Source: Thermoplasmatota archaeon (GTDB lineage: Archaea > Thermoplasmatota > Penumbrarchaeia > Penumbrarchaeales > Penumbrarchaeaceae). From it: a stretch of DNA of 6,657 bases. Below, in pieces: positions 4,671 to 6,657 of the stretch. The translations under genes and the position numbers were made by a program. The notes beneath the pieces were generated by a model. It had not been told where the DNA came from. It saw only the letters and a list, made by a program, of their open reading frames with translations, and made no database searches. Location: NCBI GenBank assembly GCA_030591285.1, contig JAUVBH010000089.1, positions 1 to 6,657 of the forward strand, in the 5' to 3' direction. Position 1 is the first letter of the stretch. The number at the start of each line of letters is the position of its first letter.

Positions 4671-6657
4671 ATGAAGGCCAAACGGATATATCTCAAGCGG
4701 GTAACAGTTGAGAACCGCATCATGCTGCTCCTTCTTGACCATATGAAGGAGCAGGACAGTTATTCAGTTCCCGACGTCCTCTCTCAGGGGGGAATGTCAA
4801 GGAAGCTATCGGTCAGGCAGAATAATCTCTCCCGGGAGATACAATCCCTGATCAATACAGGTCTTGTTGTATCAAGGTCCTCTCATATCCTTGGCCTGCA
4901 AAGGAGAAGGAAGGTTTATTTCCTGACTCCAGAAGGTCTTGAATTGACCCAGGAAAAACTGGTTGACCTCAGGAATAATTATGTTGTGGTTAGGGACCTC
5001 AAAGGCGACCTTCGTGAGTGGAAACTTGGCAAACTCATCGATCATCTATCTGAAAGGCTCCATAGAAAGGTAACCACCCATGAAGTGATCGAGGAGGTCC
5101 TTGAGGGTGGAGAAGCTGATCTGGGTAGACTTCTTTACAGAAAGGAAAAGAAACGCTCCATGGGGGCCCCGATCGTCAAGGATTTCTATGGAAGGGAAGA
5201 GGAGCTTGGATACATCGAGGATGCTTTCGATAGGGAAGGACCTTCCATTGTTTCGGTGATATCGATCGCGGGTCAGGGAAAAACAACTCTGATCTCCAGA
5301 TACCTTGGAGAGAACAAGGAGAACTACTGCTGGATAAAGGTCAATCCCTGGTTGACACCAGAGAGGACCCTGACTGAAATTTCAATATCCCTGGGAGAGA
5401 TCGGATCTTCGGATCTTGAAGACACATTGACAGCAGGGTCTAATGTTGACATTGATGATTCGGTGGAGATCCTGATCAGAGATGCATCTGCCACCGGATT
5501 GGTTGTTGTTCTGGATGATGCACAGGTGATGACATCTGAGATGGTGGAGTTCTTCAAACTTGTCAGAAACAAAGCAATTTTGAGTAAAAGCTCCCTCAAG
5601 ATCCTTATTGCATCCAGAAAGAGACCCGAGATATATTCCAAGACACAGGCCGAGTTGGATGGAGATGTGGTCGAGGTCCAACTGGAAGGTCTGGATCGGG
5701 GATCCGTTTCAGGATTCCTCGGTGCCAAGGGAATTCCTGCACCATTGCATGATGATTATTACGAGAAGACCAAAGGGCATCCTCTAACAATAGCTCTGAT
5801 CTCGAACAGACCTGACATCAGACCAGAAGAAATTGGAACTGCTCTCGGTAGAATGATGGAAGAGGAGATATTATCTTCATTGACCACTGAAGAGCTTAGT
5901 GTGGTGGAGATGGTATCCATCATGGATCTTCCCATCGAGAAAGAGATCCTTTTTGACCTCCCGGGAGTGACAAGGGAGATAATCTCTGATCTGGTTTTAC
6001 GTTTACTTCTTAGAGAGTATGGGAACGGAACCGTTGATCTTCATGATCTGATCGGGGACACCGTGAAACCTACAATATCATCGGATAAACTTAATGATTA
6101 TCTGAGAAGGAGTTACAGCTTCTACTCCAAAAGAGGAAGGGATTTGGATATCATCCAGACCATCCATTTCGCCCTGGAACTTGGAATGATAGGGACGGTT
6201 GTAGATCTCATCTCGAACCATGGGGAATATCTTCTGGGCAAGGGATATCCTCAACTGGTTGATGCTGTAGAGGTGATGGCCCAGAGATCAAAGGATCCCA
6301 CGACCCAGGTCAGGATACTTCTTCTCCAGGCAGACTCCTCAAGATACCGCGGTGACCTGGATAAAGCAAGGGCCCTGCTGGAAAAAGCTTCTGATAAAGC
6401 GATGGCCATCAAAGATCAGAAAGGGGTCAACAGCCAGCCTTATCTAATGTCCAGGATCATCAGAAGATTGGCAGAGATAAAGGGTCTGGAAGGGTCGGGC
6501 AGGGATGTTGTTGAACTTTATCTGAGAAGTTTATCCCTTGTAGAGAGTTCTGGAGATCTCCTGGAGAAAGCATCCGTTCACAGTGACATCGGAATGGCAT
6601 ATCTTGGTCTCAGGGAATTCGGGCGGTCAATTGATCATTTGAGATCAGCATTGAAGA
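4671..6657 (+). CDS. Winged-helix/STAND P-loop ATPase/TPR-type regulator (3' partial)
   Basis: The frame stays open from the start to the window edge (662 full codons), so the C-terminus is missing. Domains in order, numbered from ATG 4671: a winged helix-turn-helix at about 14-95, with the wing closing at LTPEG (85-89); a helical linker; a DFYGREEEL box (171-179) typical of the entry to STAND ATPases; a P-loop SIAGQGKTT (198-206); Walker B VVVLDDAQ (278-285); a sensor-1-like IASRKRP (313-319); the GxPL motif GHPL (369-372); a second winged-helix-like region ending in LHDLI (457-461), comparable with the MHD-type motif of NB-ARC proteins; then TPR-like helices from about 548. This is the MalT-like plan: a nucleotide-controlled switch with an N-terminal DNA-binding domain and a C-terminal ligand or partner sensor. 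The first P-loop Gly is Ser. An in-frame GTG at 4659 would add four residues; ATG was preferred as the commoner codon. Ligand and targets are unknown. No membrane segment is seen. Confidence 0.9.
   Translation, partial: MKAKRIYLKRVTVENRIMLLLLDHMKEQDSYSVPDVLSQGGMSRKLSVRQNNLSREIQSLINTGLVVSRSSHILGLQRRRKVYFLTPEGLELTQEKLVDLRNNYVVVRDLKGDLREWKLGKLIDHLSERLHRKVTTHEVIEEVLEGGEADLGRLLYRKEKKRSMGAPIVKDFYGREEELGYIEDAFDREGPSIVSVISIAGQGKTTLISRYLGENKENYCWIKVNPWLTPERTLTEISISLGEIGSSDLEDTLTAGSNVDIDDSVEILIRDASATGLVVVLDDAQVMTSEMVEFFKLVRNKAILSKSSLKILIASRKRPEIYSKTQAELDGDVVEVQLEGLDRGSVSGFLGAKGIPAPLHDDYYEKTKGHPLTIALISNRPDIRPEEIGTALGRMMEEEILSSLTTEELSVVEMVSIMDLPIEKEILFDLPGVTREIISDLVLRLLLREYGNGTVDLHDLIGDTVKPTISSDKLNDYLRRSYSFYSKRGRDLDIIQTIHFALELGMIGTVVDLISNHGEYLLGKGYPQLVDAVEVMAQRSKDPTTQVRILLLQADSSRYRGDLDKARALLEKASDKAMAIKDQKGVNSQPYLMSRIIRRLAEIKGLEGSGRDVVELYLRSLSLVESSGDLLEKASVHSDIGMAYLGLREFGRSIDHLRSALK

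Noticed and set aside
5324..5728. 134-codon open frame on the minus strand, with another of 99 codons overlapping it
   Set aside because: Both are antisense to the STAND ATPase core, whose Walker B and sensor motifs show that the plus strand is coding. They are Ser/Arg-rich with no recognisable motif.

Overview
The window looks archaeal and most likely comes from a Thermoplasmatota (Euryarchaeota) genome. This rests on gene content, not on a marker gene. The evidence is a bacterio-opsin-activator (HTH_10) regulator, long CARDB-repeat surface proteins with one C-terminal membrane anchor, a winged-helix/STAND ATPase/TPR regulator, frequent AGG/AGA arginine codons, moderate GC, and TATA-like boxes close to start codons with no clear Shine-Dalgarno sequences. 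No rRNA, tRNA, CRISPR array, transposase or phage gene was seen.

Layout. (1) 2-2977, plus strand: the 3' part of a large secreted, membrane-anchored protein. It has an FG-GAP/VCBS remnant, four CARDB-like Ig domains, a carboxypeptidase-regulatory-like domain, two NEW3-like domains, one transmembrane helix and an acidic, proline-rich cytoplasmic tail. Its start lies before the window. (2) 3046-3705, plus strand: a 219-residue HTH_10 (Bat-type) transcription regulator with its own TATA-like box. (3) 3631-4533, minus strand: a 300-residue secreted and membrane-anchored protein with a thrombospondin-type-3-like calcium-binding segment. It is convergent with gene 2, and the two coding ends overlap by 75 bp. 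(4) 4534-4670: a short AT-rich divergent promoter region with two TATA-like boxes, a small palindrome and a direct repeat. (5) 4671 to the window end, plus strand: a large regulator with an N-terminal winged helix, a STAND-type P-loop ATPase and TPR-like helices, cut by the window edge.

How they might work together. Two cell-surface proteins alternate with two putative DNA-binding regulators. This fits local control of cell-surface genes, but neighbourhood alone does not prove it. The points most worth checking are the antisense overlap that covers the recognition-helix codons of the HTH_10 protein, the palindrome abutting the TATA-like box of the STAND gene, and the Ser in place of the first Gly of that protein's P-loop. 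None of the genes amounts to a clearly new system; each belongs to a recognisable domain class with no known specific function.
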